Source of the DNA: CAZTYI01 sp964466185
GTDB lineage: Bacteria > Chlamydiota > Chlamydiia > Chlamydiales > SM23-39
Direction: 5' to 3'
Assembly: GCA_964466185.1 (NCBI GenBank)
Contig: CAYXMS010000019.1
Span: 1 to 27,156 of the forward strand
DNA length: 27,156 nucleotides
How positions within the stretch are numbered: the stretch's first letter is position 1; each line of letters starts with the position of its first letter. Below the pieces are notes generated by a model. It did not search any database and had not been told where the DNA came from. It was given only the letters and a program-made list of their open reading frames with translations. Made by a program: the position numbers and the translations under genes. Of this stretch, positions 7,936-16,494 are shown piece by piece.

Positions 7936-8775
7936 ATGAAAAAATTTACCTATTTTTGTTTGCTTGGCCTGTCATTTTTATTTTTAACTTCTTGTCAGGA
8001 AAATCGGGCTATTATTAACAATGTCGATGAGAGAGAGGCTAATGAAATTGTGGTTTTTTTAGCCTCGCATGGAATTGAGGCTCAAAAAATCAAAACCGAT
8101 TCTCAAGAAGGCGCGGGTGGAACGGCTTCTTACGCCATCTGGTCAATTTTTGTCTCCCCTGAAAAAACTGTCAATGCCATGGCTCTTTTAAATAAACAGG
8201 GCTACCCTCGCAAGAAAACCGCTACTTTATTAGAACTTTTCGCCAAACAAGGACTTATGTCCACAGACCGGGAAGAGAGTATCCGCTATCAGGCGGGCCT
8301 GGAAGAAGAGCTGACCGGCATTATCCGCAAAATTGAAGGCGTAATCGATGCTTCCGTACAAATTTCTTTTCCCCAAAGAGAACCGCAGCTGGGAGAAGCT
8401 AGACAAAAAATGAAAGCCGCCGTTTACATTAAGCACCAGGGGGTGCTTGATGATCCCAACTATCACTTGGAAGGCAAAATAAAACGGCTTATCTCTTCCA
8501 GCGTAGAAGACTTGGCATTAGAAGATGTAACTGTAATTTCCGACAGATCTCAAATTGCTTCTTTAAGACTAAAACCGGACAGCGAAATGATAGCAGCTAA
8601 AGCCAGAGACAAAGAATATGTATCTATTTGGTCAATTATTATGACCAAAGAATCAGCCAAACGCTTTCGCACAATTTTCTTTACTTTCATTACTTTTATT
8701 TTAGTTTTTGGCGCTTTAGCCGGCTTTTTCATCTACAAATTCTATCCTTTGATGAAAAAAAATAAAAAAGAGTAA
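7936..8775 (+). CDS. sctJ: Type III secretion inner-ring lipoprotein SctJ
   Basis: A 279-residue YscJ/FliF-family protein forming the periplasmic inner-membrane ring of the injectisome. A signal peptide ends in LTSC with lipidated C20. Ring-building domain 1 covers roughly 25-85 (DEREANEIVVFLASHGIEAQKI, then MALLNKQGYPRK). Domain 2 covers about 110-205 (LEEELTGIIRKIEGVIDASVQISFP, then AAVYIKHQG, then ISSSVEDLALEDVTVISD). A transmembrane helix near 244-270 and a basic tail anchor the C-terminus. All of this is as expected for the family. It starts the operon, with AGGAGA before the ATG, and is followed after 7 bases by the SctK-position gene. The matching gene in C. trachomatis is CT559. Confidence 0.97.
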   Translation: MKKFTYFCLLGLSFLFLTSCQENRAIINNVDEREANEIVVFLASHGIEAQKIKTDSQEGAGGTASYAIWSIFVSPEKTVNAMALLNKQGYPRKKTATLLELFAKQGLMSTDREESIRYQAGLEEELTGIIRKIEGVIDASVQISFPQREPQLGEARQKMKAAVYIKHQGVLDDPNYHLEGKIKRLISSSVEDLALEDVTVISDRSQIASLRLKPDSEMIAAKARDKEYVSIWSIIMTKESAKRFRTIFFTFITFILVFGALAGFFIYKFYPLMKKNKKE

Positions 8776-8782
8776 GTGAAAA

Positions 8783-9640
8783 ATGAGAAGCTCTTCTTAT
8801 CTAATTTTAAAAAATTTTTTAAAAAATGATCTCGAACAGTTTCAAACTTTTCTCTCCCCTAAAACTTTTGATTTCCTAAAAAAAGCGCCGGCTATTGAAA
8901 CACCGATTGCTGATCTAGAAGATTTTGATTTAAGCCTGCTTTTAAAAGACATTCATTATTCCTGGTTTTTACCGGTCTTTCAAAAATTGCCGGAAAAAGA
9001 AAAGCCTGTATTTTTAACTGTCTTTAAAAAAAAAGCTCCCAAAATTCAGAAAAACCTTAAAAACATACATTCTTACGATGAATTAAAATTATCCGACTTG
9101 GCAGAAAACTATCTTAAAAAAAAATTTCTGCATCATCTGCTTAAAGACTATCCGGCACTGTTACCTAAAAAATACCTGCCTTTATCTGCCATGACGCCTC
9201 TTTTAAATTTAAATAAAAAACAGCTAATCGAACTTATTCATTTTCTAGCCCTTTTTGATTTGTCCAAAGAATATTTTAAAATCATCGATAAAAATACCCT
9301 GCAAAAATTAAATGCTATTTTATCTGAAAAAGAAAAACAGTTTCTCAAAAGCAAACGCAACTGGAAAGACAAAGTACCTTCAGGCCCCTTGCATTTAAAC
9401 AAATTCTCCGGCGACATCTTAACTTTTAAAGCCCTTTTACACAAACGGGGTTTCTACCGCCTATCCCAGGCGCTATTAGGCTGTTATTTTGATTTTATTT
9501 GGCATATCGCCCATACTCTGGATATTGGCAGAGGCAAGGTGCTTTTAGAACTGACTGAAAAAACACCCAATAAACACATATCCGCCGCCTGTCAGGATAA
9601 TATATTAGAGCTGTTGCCTTTGCTGGAACAGAAAGCTTAA
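8783..9640 (+). CDS. Candidate SctK, sorting-platform protein (CT560-like position)
   Basis: A 285-residue, lysine-rich protein with no signal peptide or membrane helix, so it is cytoplasmic. It falls between sctJ and sctL, where yscK sits in Yersinia and CT560 in Chlamydia. SctK proteins link the ring base to SctQ in the sorting platform and diverge strongly in sequence. The visible pattern is mostly helical. A short motif, HTLDIGRG (244-251), lies near the C-terminus, before a conserved-looking acidic helix. The assignment rests on position and length, not on a recognised domain. The gene has small gaps on both sides (7 and 13 bases), so it belongs to the operon. Confidence 0.7.
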   Translation: MRSSSYLILKNFLKNDLEQFQTFLSPKTFDFLKKAPAIETPIADLEDFDLSLLLKDIHYSWFLPVFQKLPEKEKPVFLTVFKKKAPKIQKNLKNIHSYDELKLSDLAENYLKKKFLHHLLKDYPALLPKKYLPLSAMTPLLNLNKKQLIELIHFLALFDLSKEYFKIIDKNTLQKLNAILSEKEKQFLKSKRNWKDKVPSGPLHLNKFSGDILTFKALLHKRGFYRLSQALLGCYFDFIWHIAHTLDIGRGKVLLELTEKTPNKHISAACQDNILELLPLLEQKA

Positions 9641-9653
9641 AAAAGGTTGGAAA

Positions 9654-10277
9654 ATGGAATTTTTTACTCTTTTCTCTGGAGATAAAGTTAAAATTGCACC
9701 AGATACTAAAATTGTTCCTGCTAAAGAATTTTCCGAGCTGAAAAAAGCCGGGCAAATTGTACGCAGGGCAAAAAAAGAAAGTCTGGAATTTAAAAAACAA
9801 ATAGCTAAGGAAGCAGAGCTTACCAAGGAAAGCGCCGCCAAAGAAGGCTTTGAAGAAGGGCTTTTATCCTTCAACGAAAAGCTCTTAAAACTAGACGCTG
9901 TTTTGAAAAATTTTGAACAGGAGCTTACAAAAAAAATTCTGCCTGTAGCTTTAAAAGCAGCCAAGAAAATCTTGGGAGAAGAACTGAAATTACACCCTGA
10001 CAGAATCTTGGATATTGTTAAACAGTCTTTAAAACCGGTTTTAGAAAACCATACAGTAAAAATTTATGTTAGCAAAAAAGATTTGAATTTAATGGAGCAG
10101 CATAAAGATAGGATTAAAGAAAATTTAACCCAGGCTAGAATCTTTACTGTCCAAGAACGTCCCGACATAGAACCCGGTGGCTGCGTTATCGAAACAGAAG
10201 CCGGCATAATTAATGCCCAACTGGAAAATCAGTGGCGCACTTTAGAAAAGGCTTTTGAAAAAATACTAAAATCGTGA
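9654..10277 (+). CDS. sctL: Type III secretion stator protein SctL
   Basis: A 207-residue member of the FliH/YscL family, cytoplasmic regulator and stator of the secretion ATPase SctN. The first 90 residues are a charged helical segment rich in K, E and A, suited to coiled-coil dimerisation. The C-terminal domain carries PDRILDIVKQSLKPV and VKIYVSKKDL. PGGCVIETEAGIINAQLENQW is the family hallmark. The usual length is 200-230. It follows the sctK-position gene in the same operon and should contact SctN and SctQ, which are not in this window. C. trachomatis has CT561 here. Confidence 0.93.
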   Translation: MEFFTLFSGDKVKIAPDTKIVPAKEFSELKKAGQIVRRAKKESLEFKKQIAKEAELTKESAAKEGFEEGLLSFNEKLLKLDAVLKNFEQELTKKILPVALKAAKKILGEELKLHPDRILDIVKQSLKPVLENHTVKIYVSKKDLNLMEQHKDRIKENLTQARIFTVQERPDIEPGGCVIETEAGIINAQLENQWRTLEKAFEKILKS

Positions 10278-10290
10278 AAATAAAGTTCGT

Positions 10291-11037
10291 ATGCTAAAAA
10301 AACTTTATTTTGCCTTACTAATTTCATCTTCTGCTTTTGCCCAGGCCAGTTTGGAATCCGGCTTTGGAAATCAGCCTAGTGCCGTCGTTAAAATGCTGGT
10401 CATTGCAACCTTGGCTCTTTTGCCTTTTGCGGTCATGCTTTTAACTTCTTTTGTTAAAATTGTGATTGTTCTGTCTCTTTTACGCAATGCTATCGGCGTG
10501 CAACAGACTCCCCCTAACCAGGTAATTAATGGCATTGCTCTTTTAATTACCATCTATGTTATGTTTCCGACAGGCATGGCTATGTATGAAGCTTCCAGAA
10601 CAACCATTCAGAACAAATCGCCTTCTGCCTTATTTTCAGAACAAACGCCTGCCTATTTAATTGATGTGGTCTCTAACGCCAAAGAACCGCTAAGAAATTT
10701 TTTGCAAAAAAATACAGTTGCCAAGCACATGCGTTCTTTTTACTTGCTGGCTAAAAAAAGTTTTCCCGAGCCGTTTAAAAATACAGTGAAAGAAAATGAT
10801 TTTATTGTCCTGATCCCTTCTTTTATTATTAGCCAGTTAAAAGGAGCTTTTGAAATTGGCGTCTTAATTTATCTGCCCTTTTTTGTTATAGACTTAGTAG
10901 TCTCTAATATTTTATTAGCCATGGGCATGATGATGTTATCTCCTTTAACCATTGCTTTGCCGATCAAACTATTATTAATTGTTATGCTTGACGGCTGGAC
11001 AATTCTAGTACAGGGTCTAGTGATGACATTTAAATAA
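10291..11037 (+). CDS. sctR: Type III secretion export-gate protein SctR
   Basis: A 248-residue FliP/SctR-family membrane protein, the five-copy core of the export gate. A hydrophobic start (LYFALLISSSAFAQA) looks like a signal peptide. Membrane segments follow at about 34-58 and 80-100, and two more after residue 185. FVKIVIVLSLLRNAIGVQQTPPNQVINGIALLIT is the FliP signature. ENDFIVLIPSFIISQLKGAFEIGVLIYLPFFVIDLVVSNILLAMGMMMLSP is the second conserved block. A soluble loop of about 70 residues lies between them. The gap to sctL is 13 bases and to sctS 33 bases. No strong ribosome site is seen. Confidence 0.97.
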   Translation: MLKKLYFALLISSSAFAQASLESGFGNQPSAVVKMLVIATLALLPFAVMLLTSFVKIVIVLSLLRNAIGVQQTPPNQVINGIALLITIYVMFPTGMAMYEASRTTIQNKSPSALFSEQTPAYLIDVVSNAKEPLRNFLQKNTVAKHMRSFYLLAKKSFPEPFKNTVKENDFIVLIPSFIISQLKGAFEIGVLIYLPFFVIDLVVSNILLAMGMMMLSPLTIALPIKLLLIVMLDGWTILVQGLVMTFK

Positions 11038-11070
11038 AAAGTAAAAAAAAAAATAGCAAACTCAAAAACC

Positions 11071-11337
11071 ATGTACCAAAATGAAATTTATCAGCTCAGC
11101 TATCAAGCTTTAATTTTGATTCTGCTGCTTTCCGGACCTCCCATTCTTATCAGTATGGTACTAGGGCTTTTTGTTGCCATTTTTCAAGCAGCCACACAAA
11201 TTCAAGAGCAAACTCTGGCTTTTACCGTTAAATTATTTGCCGTTATTCTAACCCTGTTAATGTTAGGTGGCTGGCTAGGAGCACAAATCATGCAATTTGC
11301 AACCAATATTTTTACTAACTTTTATAAGTGGCGATAA
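11071..11337 (+). CDS. sctS: Type III secretion export-gate protein SctS
   Basis: An 88-residue FliQ/SctS protein with two hydrophobic hairpin helices (about 12-40 and 50-80). GPPILISMVLGLFVAIFQAATQIQEQTLAF is the family signature, with the QIQEQT turn intact. It joins SctR and SctT in the helical export gate. Length is exactly usual. Its stop codon overlaps the start of sctT by one base (TAATG), which suggests translational coupling. C. trachomatis has CT563 here. Confidence 0.97.
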   Translation: MYQNEIYQLSYQALILILLLSGPPILISMVLGLFVAIFQAATQIQEQTLAFTVKLFAVILTLLMLGGWLGAQIMQFATNIFTNFYKWR

Positions 11338-12194
11338 TGGATCTAACTACTGCTACTGACAATTATTTCATCATGATCGGTGCTTTAGCACAAAAAGCGC
11401 CAACCACTCTTTTAGCTGTATTTTTTTTGTCTCTAGGCCGGCTGGTGCCAATTATGGTACTGGCTCCTTTTTTAGCAGCGCGCCAGCTGCCCACGCCAAT
11501 TAAAATTATGCTGGCGATTTCAATTTTGATTTTGATTTTTCCTCAAATTATCTTTTCTTTAAATACAGAACTAAACCTGAATATACATTTCGCCGGTTTA
11601 ATGATTAAAGAAATTTTAATCGGCTTTATTTTAGGATTTATTGCAGCTATTCCCTTTTATATCGCCCAAGCCTCAGGTTCTTTAATTGACCATATTCGAG
11701 GCTCTGCTTCTTTACAAGTATCAGACCCTACCACTCAAACCCAGACAGGACCGATCGGCATCTTATACAATTACATTCTAATCGTAATTTTTTTTGCTAT
11801 TGGAGGGCCGATTCTTTTTTTTGACGCCATTTCTTCTTCTTTTTCTATTATGCCAATTAACCAGCTACTCAGCCCCTTTTTTTTTAACGCCGAAGTTCCT
11901 TTTTGGAAAACCATAATCGGTATGATTGCCCATCTGATGCGTTTGGCGGTACAATTAGGAGCGCCTTCTTTGATCGGTATTTTGATGGCTGAAATGTTTT
12001 TAGGCATCGCCAACCGTTTAGCGCCGCAAGTACAAATTGTCTTTTTAGGCATTTCTTTAAAATCTTTCACCGGCCTGACAATTTTAGCTACAGCCTGGTT
12101 TTTTATCCTGCATCAGTTCGGCAGAGAATCTATGATTTGGCTCAAAGAACTGACCCAAACCATACAATCCACCGGATTTTATAAATTAAATTAA
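11337..12194 (+). CDS. sctT: Type III secretion export-gate protein SctT
   Basis: A 285-residue FliR/SctT-family membrane protein, one copy per export gate. The sequence is hydrophobic throughout with about six to eight helices. Recognisable blocks are LGRLVPIMVLAPFLAARQLPTPIKIMLAISILILIFP in the first half and EILIGFILGFIAAIPFYIAQASGSLIDHIRG in the middle. MAEMFLGIANRLAPQVQIVFLGISLKSFTGL near the C-terminus is the classical FliR pattern. I chose the ATG overlapping the sctS stop. A GTG three codons upstream (11328) is less likely. It ends the operon and meets sufS tail to tail with five bases between. Confidence 0.96.
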   Translation: MDLTTATDNYFIMIGALAQKAPTTLLAVFFLSLGRLVPIMVLAPFLAARQLPTPIKIMLAISILILIFPQIIFSLNTELNLNIHFAGLMIKEILIGFILGFIAAIPFYIAQASGSLIDHIRGSASLQVSDPTTQTQTGPIGILYNYILIVIFFAIGGPILFFDAISSSFSIMPINQLLSPFFFNAEVPFWKTIIGMIAHLMRLAVQLGAPSLIGILMAEMFLGIANRLAPQVQIVFLGISLKSFTGLTILATAWFFILHQFGRESMIWLKELTQTIQSTGFYKLN

Positions 12195-12199
12195 AAAAA

Positions 12200-13408
12200 C
12201 TATCTTCTGAATTTTTCAACAACTTGTTTTAGTTTGTCCACTAGCTTATCTACTTCCGATTGATCATTATACAAACCAAAAGAAATTCGGCAAGTAGCGG
12301 GCAGATTAAAATGACGCAAGGCAGGCTGGGCGCAATGATGGCCTGATCTGACAGCTATTTTCTCCAAATCCAACATCGTAGCTATATCTAAAGGATGGAT
12401 TTTGTCTATCACAAAGCTGATAATAGCTGTTTTTTTTACAGCCTGGCCAATAATTTTCAGTCCATCTATTTGTTTGAGCTGGCCAGTAGCATAAGCCATT
12501 AAATCATGTTCATGCTGAAAAATTTTTTCCATGCCTATTCTATCCAAATAATCAAAAGAGCTTTTAAAAGCCGCAACCTCTGCCGCCATAGGCGTACCTG
12601 CTTCAAATTTAAAAGGCAAAGAAGCATACGTAGTTTTTGTAAAAAAAACTTTATCGATCATGCCGCCTCCCCCTTGGGCGGGAGGCAATTTTTGCAAAAT
12701 ATCTTTTTTGCCATAAAGCACGCCGACCCCTGTCGGGCCATATGCTTTATGGCCGGAAAACACAAAAAAATCAGCATCCATTTTTTGCACATCCACATCT
12801 ATATGTGCAACTGCCTGTGCCCCATCTATTAAGACCAGCGCCTGGTATTTATGAACCATTTTAATAATTTCTTCAACCGGATTAATGGTACCTAAAGCAT
12901 TGGAAACATAAGTCACAGCAACTAATTTGGTTTTAGCGGTTAAAAGTTTTTCTAAAACATCAAGCTTAAGTTCTCCTTTATCATTGATAGGCACAACCTT
13001 AATTTTGAGTTTTTTATCCTGAGCTATCAGCTGCCAGGGAACAATATTAGAATGGTGCTCCATTTCTGTGATAATAATCTCATCATTTTCCTGAAAATAA
13101 GAACGAGATAAAGCCAAAGCCAAATTATTAATAGAATCGGTTGTTCCCCGTGTAAAAATAATTTCCTCAGAGCTTTTAGCCTTAATAAAATCAGCAACCC
13201 TTTGACGGGTATTTTCAAACAGCTCGGAAGATTTTATAGATAAACCATATACGCCGCGATGGGGATTGGCATTGGCAGTTTTATAATATTTGACCAAGCT
13301 ATCGATTACACTTTTTGGCTTTTGCGAAGTAGCGGCAGAGTCCAAATAAATTAAATCCGGATAAGTCTCAAAAAGCGGAAAATCTGCTCTAAGCTTCAAA
13401 ATCAACAT
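12200..13408 (-). CDS. sufS: Cysteine desulfurase SufS
   Basis: A 402-residue group II cysteine desulfurase. It takes sulfur from L-cysteine as an enzyme persulfide for Fe-S cluster assembly. The PLP lysine is K221 in FSGHKAYGPTGVG. The catalytic cysteine is C359 in RSGHHCAQP. YLDSAATSQKP, NPHRGVYGLS, EMEHHSNIVPW and FEAGTP are the expected conserved blocks. Length matches the 400-415 usual for the family. The first 20 bases overlap the end of sufD, so translation is probably coupled. It is the last gene of sufC-sufD-sufS. The order matches C. trachomatis CT685-CT687. Confidence 0.97.
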   Translation of the reverse strand: MLILKLRADFPLFETYPDLIYLDSAATSQKPKSVIDSLVKYYKTANANPHRGVYGLSIKSSELFENTRQRVADFIKAKSSEEIIFTRGTTDSINNLALALSRSYFQENDEIIITEMEHHSNIVPWQLIAQDKKLKIKVVPINDKGELKLDVLEKLLTAKTKLVAVTYVSNALGTINPVEEIIKMVHKYQALVLIDGAQAVAHIDVDVQKMDADFFVFSGHKAYGPTGVGVLYGKKDILQKLPPAQGGGGMIDKVFFTKTTYASLPFKFEAGTPMAAEVAAFKSSFDYLDRIGMEKIFQHEHDLMAYATGQLKQIDGLKIIGQAVKKTAIISFVIDKIHPLDIATMLDLEKIAVRSGHHCAQPALRHFNLPATCRISFGLYNDQSEVDKLVDKLKQVVEKFRR

Positions 13409-14729
13409 ACAAAGCCTTTTCTATACTTTTTCTAATTGATTTTATCTTTACCACGTTCTGAATTTCCCTGCAAAATCCTTTTAAAAGAGCTTTTTTCGCC
13501 TGTTTTTCTTTAATTCCTCTGGATTTTAAATAAAAAAGCTCATCATCAGACAATTTAGCAGAAGCCGACCCATGTTTGGCTTTAACATTATCTGTAGAAA
13601 TTTTTAAAAAGGGCTGGGAAAATACTTTAGCTTTACTGCTAAGCAATAAATTGCGGTTTAAAAAAGAACCATCGGAATCTTCAGTTCTATTTGGCATGAC
13701 AATTTCTCCATGCACAAAAAAACTGGAGCTATCGCTAAGCACGCTTTTATAAAGCTGAGAAGAAACGCTCTTCGAACCCTGATGTCTAACCAAGCTATGG
13801 AAATAGCTTTTATTTTTAGCTTTTAAAACGCTCAAAGCATTGAGCGTTAAAGATGCTCTTTTCTGCAGAAAAGCCTGAAAGTCCAAGATTTCTGTCTCTC
13901 CGCCCTGAGTAACAGCAGAAAAATTAAAATGCGCCTTTTGATCTAAAAAACTTCTGATAAATGAATTTTGCCAAAAGTTTTTTTCTTGCCCTTTTTGAAC
14001 CAGATTAAGCCAAATAAAATCTAAAAAAGCCATTTTCTCCAATTGGAAATAAAGATAGGGAGTAAAAATAAAATCTTGAGAATTTCCTAAGTTAATAATC
14101 TCCTGAACTATCTGTACAGCTGTATTTTCCCGAAGCTCAAAAAATACAACGGGAGCTGAAAAAAAAGAGCTCTTTTCTGTCAGAAAATGCAGGATCTGCA
14201 GAGGTTTTTTAATTTTTAAATCTTTTTTCAAAACCAACTGATAGACATTTTTGGAAAAAGCCAAACTCAAAAGACCTAGACTTTTATCTTTTAGAACTTT
14301 TTTAACAAATTTTTGACTGGGCTTTTGAATTTCTAAAACATCAGCAAAAGAAGAAAGCCCTTTTTGTAAAACGCCATCTACAAACACCAAATAAAAATGA
14401 TCATTCTCTTTTCTGAGATATTTTTTCAGATCTATGCATCCTGTTTTTACATTACCCCGACTTGATTTTAGATTTTTTTGCTTAGCTTGACTTTTATTTT
14501 GTCTAATTGCGCCATCAGATTTAGTTGTAGATATCGATGCCGAAAGATTATATTGCAAATATTTTTCATAAAACTTACAAAAAGAAAACTGCGGATAAAA
14601 TTCCTGTTTTTCTAAAAACAATTTTTCCAAACTTTTAGCAGCCTGAGACTGCAAAAAAGATCCTTCTTGATAAATTTTTTTCAGCTCTAAAAGAATATTT
14701 TTATTTTTAAAACAACTGAAACATTTCAT
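13389..14729 (-). CDS. sufD: Fe-S cluster assembly scaffold protein SufD
   Basis: A 446-residue SufB/SufD-family protein. The N-terminal 150 residues are divergent and basic. The core beta-helix runs from about 185 on. The C-terminal hallmark is VKAKHGSASAKLSDDELFYLKSRGI, close to the known VKCSHGATVGQLDEEQLFYLRSRG. SufD pairs with SufB on the SufC ATPase to form the scaffold. Because no sufB is adjacent, I considered whether this could be SufB. The cysteine-rich SufB pattern is missing and the position between sufC and sufS fits SufD. It follows sufC with 11 bases between. Confidence 0.93.
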   Translation of the reverse strand: MKCFSCFKNKNILLELKKIYQEGSFLQSQAAKSLEKLFLEKQEFYPQFSFCKFYEKYLQYNLSASISTTKSDGAIRQNKSQAKQKNLKSSRGNVKTGCIDLKKYLRKENDHFYLVFVDGVLQKGLSSFADVLEIQKPSQKFVKKVLKDKSLGLLSLAFSKNVYQLVLKKDLKIKKPLQILHFLTEKSSFFSAPVVFFELRENTAVQIVQEIINLGNSQDFIFTPYLYFQLEKMAFLDFIWLNLVQKGQEKNFWQNSFIRSFLDQKAHFNFSAVTQGGETEILDFQAFLQKRASLTLNALSVLKAKNKSYFHSLVRHQGSKSVSSQLYKSVLSDSSSFFVHGEIVMPNRTEDSDGSFLNRNLLLSSKAKVFSQPFLKISTDNVKAKHGSASAKLSDDELFYLKSRGIKEKQAKKALLKGFCREIQNVVKIKSIRKSIEKALYVDFEA

Positions 14730-14740
14730 AAAAAACCAAA

Positions 14741-15478
14741 TTAAATCAGTTTTTGATAGCCTTTTTGCTCTAACATTTTAGCCAGTTCTTTACTGCCGCT
14801 TTTAATTAATGAGCCATTTTCCAAGACATGGACATAATCTACTGTCAAATAATCCAAAAGACGCTGGTAATGGGTGATTAAAACTAAAGAACTCTTTGGG
14901 CTTTTAAATTTCTCAATAGCAGAAGCTACTTCTTTTAAAGCATCAATATCCAACCCGGAATCGATCTCGTCTAGAACTGCTAACCTAGGCTCTAAAAGCG
15001 CCATTTGCAAAAGTTCGTTCTTTTTTCTTTCCCCTCCGGAAAAACCGCTATTCATATCTCTTTCTAAAAGCTCTTCTTTAAGACCTACCAGTTTAGCCTT
15101 GGCTGAATACAGTTTTTTAAATTCTGTTGAACTTAAAGCCGTCTTTTTCTGCTTTTTTCTTTTGGCATTAACCGCCATTTTTAAAAACTCTAAATTGGAA
15201 AGGCCAGAAATTTCCAAGGGATATTGGAAGCTGACAAAAATTCCTAAAAGGGCTCTTTCTTCCGGCAGCAAGTGGGTTATTTCTTGTCCGAAAAAACAAA
15301 TTTTTCCCTTTTGTACTTTATATCCAGGATACCCGGATAAAGCTTTAGCAAAAGAAGATTTTCCGGCACCATTTTTTCCCATAATAACATGCAGCTCGCC
15401 AGGAGAAACTGTTAAATTAAAATCTTTTAAAAGGTTTTTTTTGCCGGCAGCAATTTTCAAGTTTTTAACTTCCAACAT
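14741..15478 (-). CDS. sufC: Fe-S assembly ATPase SufC
   Basis: A 245-residue ABC ATPase that drives the SufBCD scaffold in the cytoplasm. Walker A is GKNGAGKSS (34-42). The Q-loop is SFQYPLEI (83-90). The signature SGGERKKNELLQM (147-159) is the SufC version rather than the general LSGGQ. Walker B and the glutamate are LAVLDEIDSGLD (166-177), and the H-loop is LVLITHYQRLL. ERKKNE and EIDSGLD mark SufC against transport ATPases. The start has AAGGAA eleven bases upstream. It opens the suf operon in this window. The gene expected before it, sufB, is not present. Confidence 0.97.
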   Translation of the reverse strand: MLEVKNLKIAAGKKNLLKDFNLTVSPGELHVIMGKNGAGKSSFAKALSGYPGYKVQKGKICFFGQEITHLLPEERALLGIFVSFQYPLEISGLSNLEFLKMAVNAKRKKQKKTALSSTEFKKLYSAKAKLVGLKEELLERDMNSGFSGGERKKNELLQMALLEPRLAVLDEIDSGLDIDALKEVASAIEKFKSPKSSLVLITHYQRLLDYLTVDYVHVLENGSLIKSGSKELAKMLEQKGYQKLI

Positions 15479-15564
15479 ATATTGCTATTTCCTTATTGTA
15501 TTCCTAAATTCCAGCCTCTTTGAAAAAAACAATTGATATTTGAATAAGCCCAAGAAACTTTTCA

Positions 15565-15595
15565 TAAAAAAGCCTTTCTTTTACAGAAAGGCTTA
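15565..15595 (-). terminator. Intrinsic terminator after tsf
   Basis: A perfect ten-base stem AAGCCTTTCT / AGAAAGGCTT with a five-base loop (15570-15594), followed on the minus strand by TTTTTT. It lies 46 bases past the tsf stop and should end the tRNA-rpsB-tsf transcript before sufC. Confidence 0.9.
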
Positions 15596-15639
15596 ATTTA
15601 TTAACTTCTTGAAAAATTAAAACACAACAAACTCAAAAA

Positions 15640-16494
15640 TCAAACTCCAACTTTCCAATACCAAAAGCTGGAAATGGCTAACTCTTCGCCATTTTTAATG
15701 CCCGCGGCTTTAACAAAAGCTTCAATTGTAGAAGTTGGATCTTTAATGTATTTTTGTCTATTCAAACAGATCTGATCATAAAAGGCATTGAGCTTTCCCT
15801 GCACAATTTTCTCTATAATATGCTCTGGTTTATTTTTGATTTGAGATTTAGCAATTTCTTCTTCTTTAGAAATTAAGGTTTTAGGTACATCTGCCGGCTT
15901 TAAATAATCAGGAGCTTCCGCTGCTACGTGCATCGCAATAGAACGGGCCAGCTCATTTTCCCCTTCACTGCCGCTTAAAGCAACCACGGTTACAATCTTA
16001 CCCCCCATGTGGGAATAAATACCATAAGAGTGGTTCTTTTGTTTTTTAATCATTTCAATTCTGCGCACCTTAATATTCTCGCCAAATTTTTGCACCAACA
16101 AACTGCGGAATTCATCTACAGTAGCAGATTTATCAACAATAAATTTTTGCTTTAAAAAAGCGTCCAAAGAAAGCGGTTTTTCTAAAGCGGCCAATTGTTC
16201 AGACAGATCCTCAACAAAAGCCGTAAAAGCTTCATTTTTAGCTACAAAATCTGTCTCGGCATTAACTTCAACCATAGCAATAACATCATTAGTTTCCTTA
16301 ACACCGATAAAACCTTCTTTAGTTTCTCTGCCTTCTCTTTTAACAGAAGAAGTCATACCTTCTTTTCTTAGAATTTCAATTGCAGCGGAAACATTGCCGC
16401 TGGAGCGAACTAAAGCATCTTTACACTTGCTCATACCAACACCTGTGCGGTCACGCAGCTCCTGAAGCATTTTTACCGTAATAGTATCACCCAT
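15640..16494 (-). CDS. tsf: Elongation factor Ts
   Basis: A 284-residue nucleotide exchange factor for EF-Tu. The N-terminal UBA-like domain has VKMLQELRDRTGVGMSKCKDALVRSSGNVSAAIEILRKEG. AETDFVAKNEAF (79-90) is the key EF-Tu-contacting motif. Later blocks, including IAMHVAAEAPDYL and the QICLNRQKYIKDP region, are typical. Length matches chlamydial EF-Ts. The start overlaps the rpsB stop by eight bases. It is followed by a strong terminator. A first-position variant start is not needed since the ATG is well placed. Confidence 0.98.
   Translation of the reverse strand: MGDTITVKMLQELRDRTGVGMSKCKDALVRSSGNVSAAIEILRKEGMTSSVKREGRETKEGFIGVKETNDVIAMVEVNAETDFVAKNEAFTAFVEDLSEQLAALEKPLSLDAFLKQKFIVDKSATVDEFRSLLVQKFGENIKVRRIEMIKKQKNHSYGIYSHMGGKIVTVVALSGSEGENELARSIAMHVAAEAPDYLKPADVPKTLISKEEEIAKSQIKNKPEHIIEKIVQGKLNAFYDQICLNRQKYIKDPTSTIEAFVKAAGIKNGEELAISSFWYWKVGV

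Noticed and set aside
14874..15536. 220-codon plus-strand open frame
   Set aside because: It is the shadow of sufC, whose ATPase motifs are all present on the minus strand.
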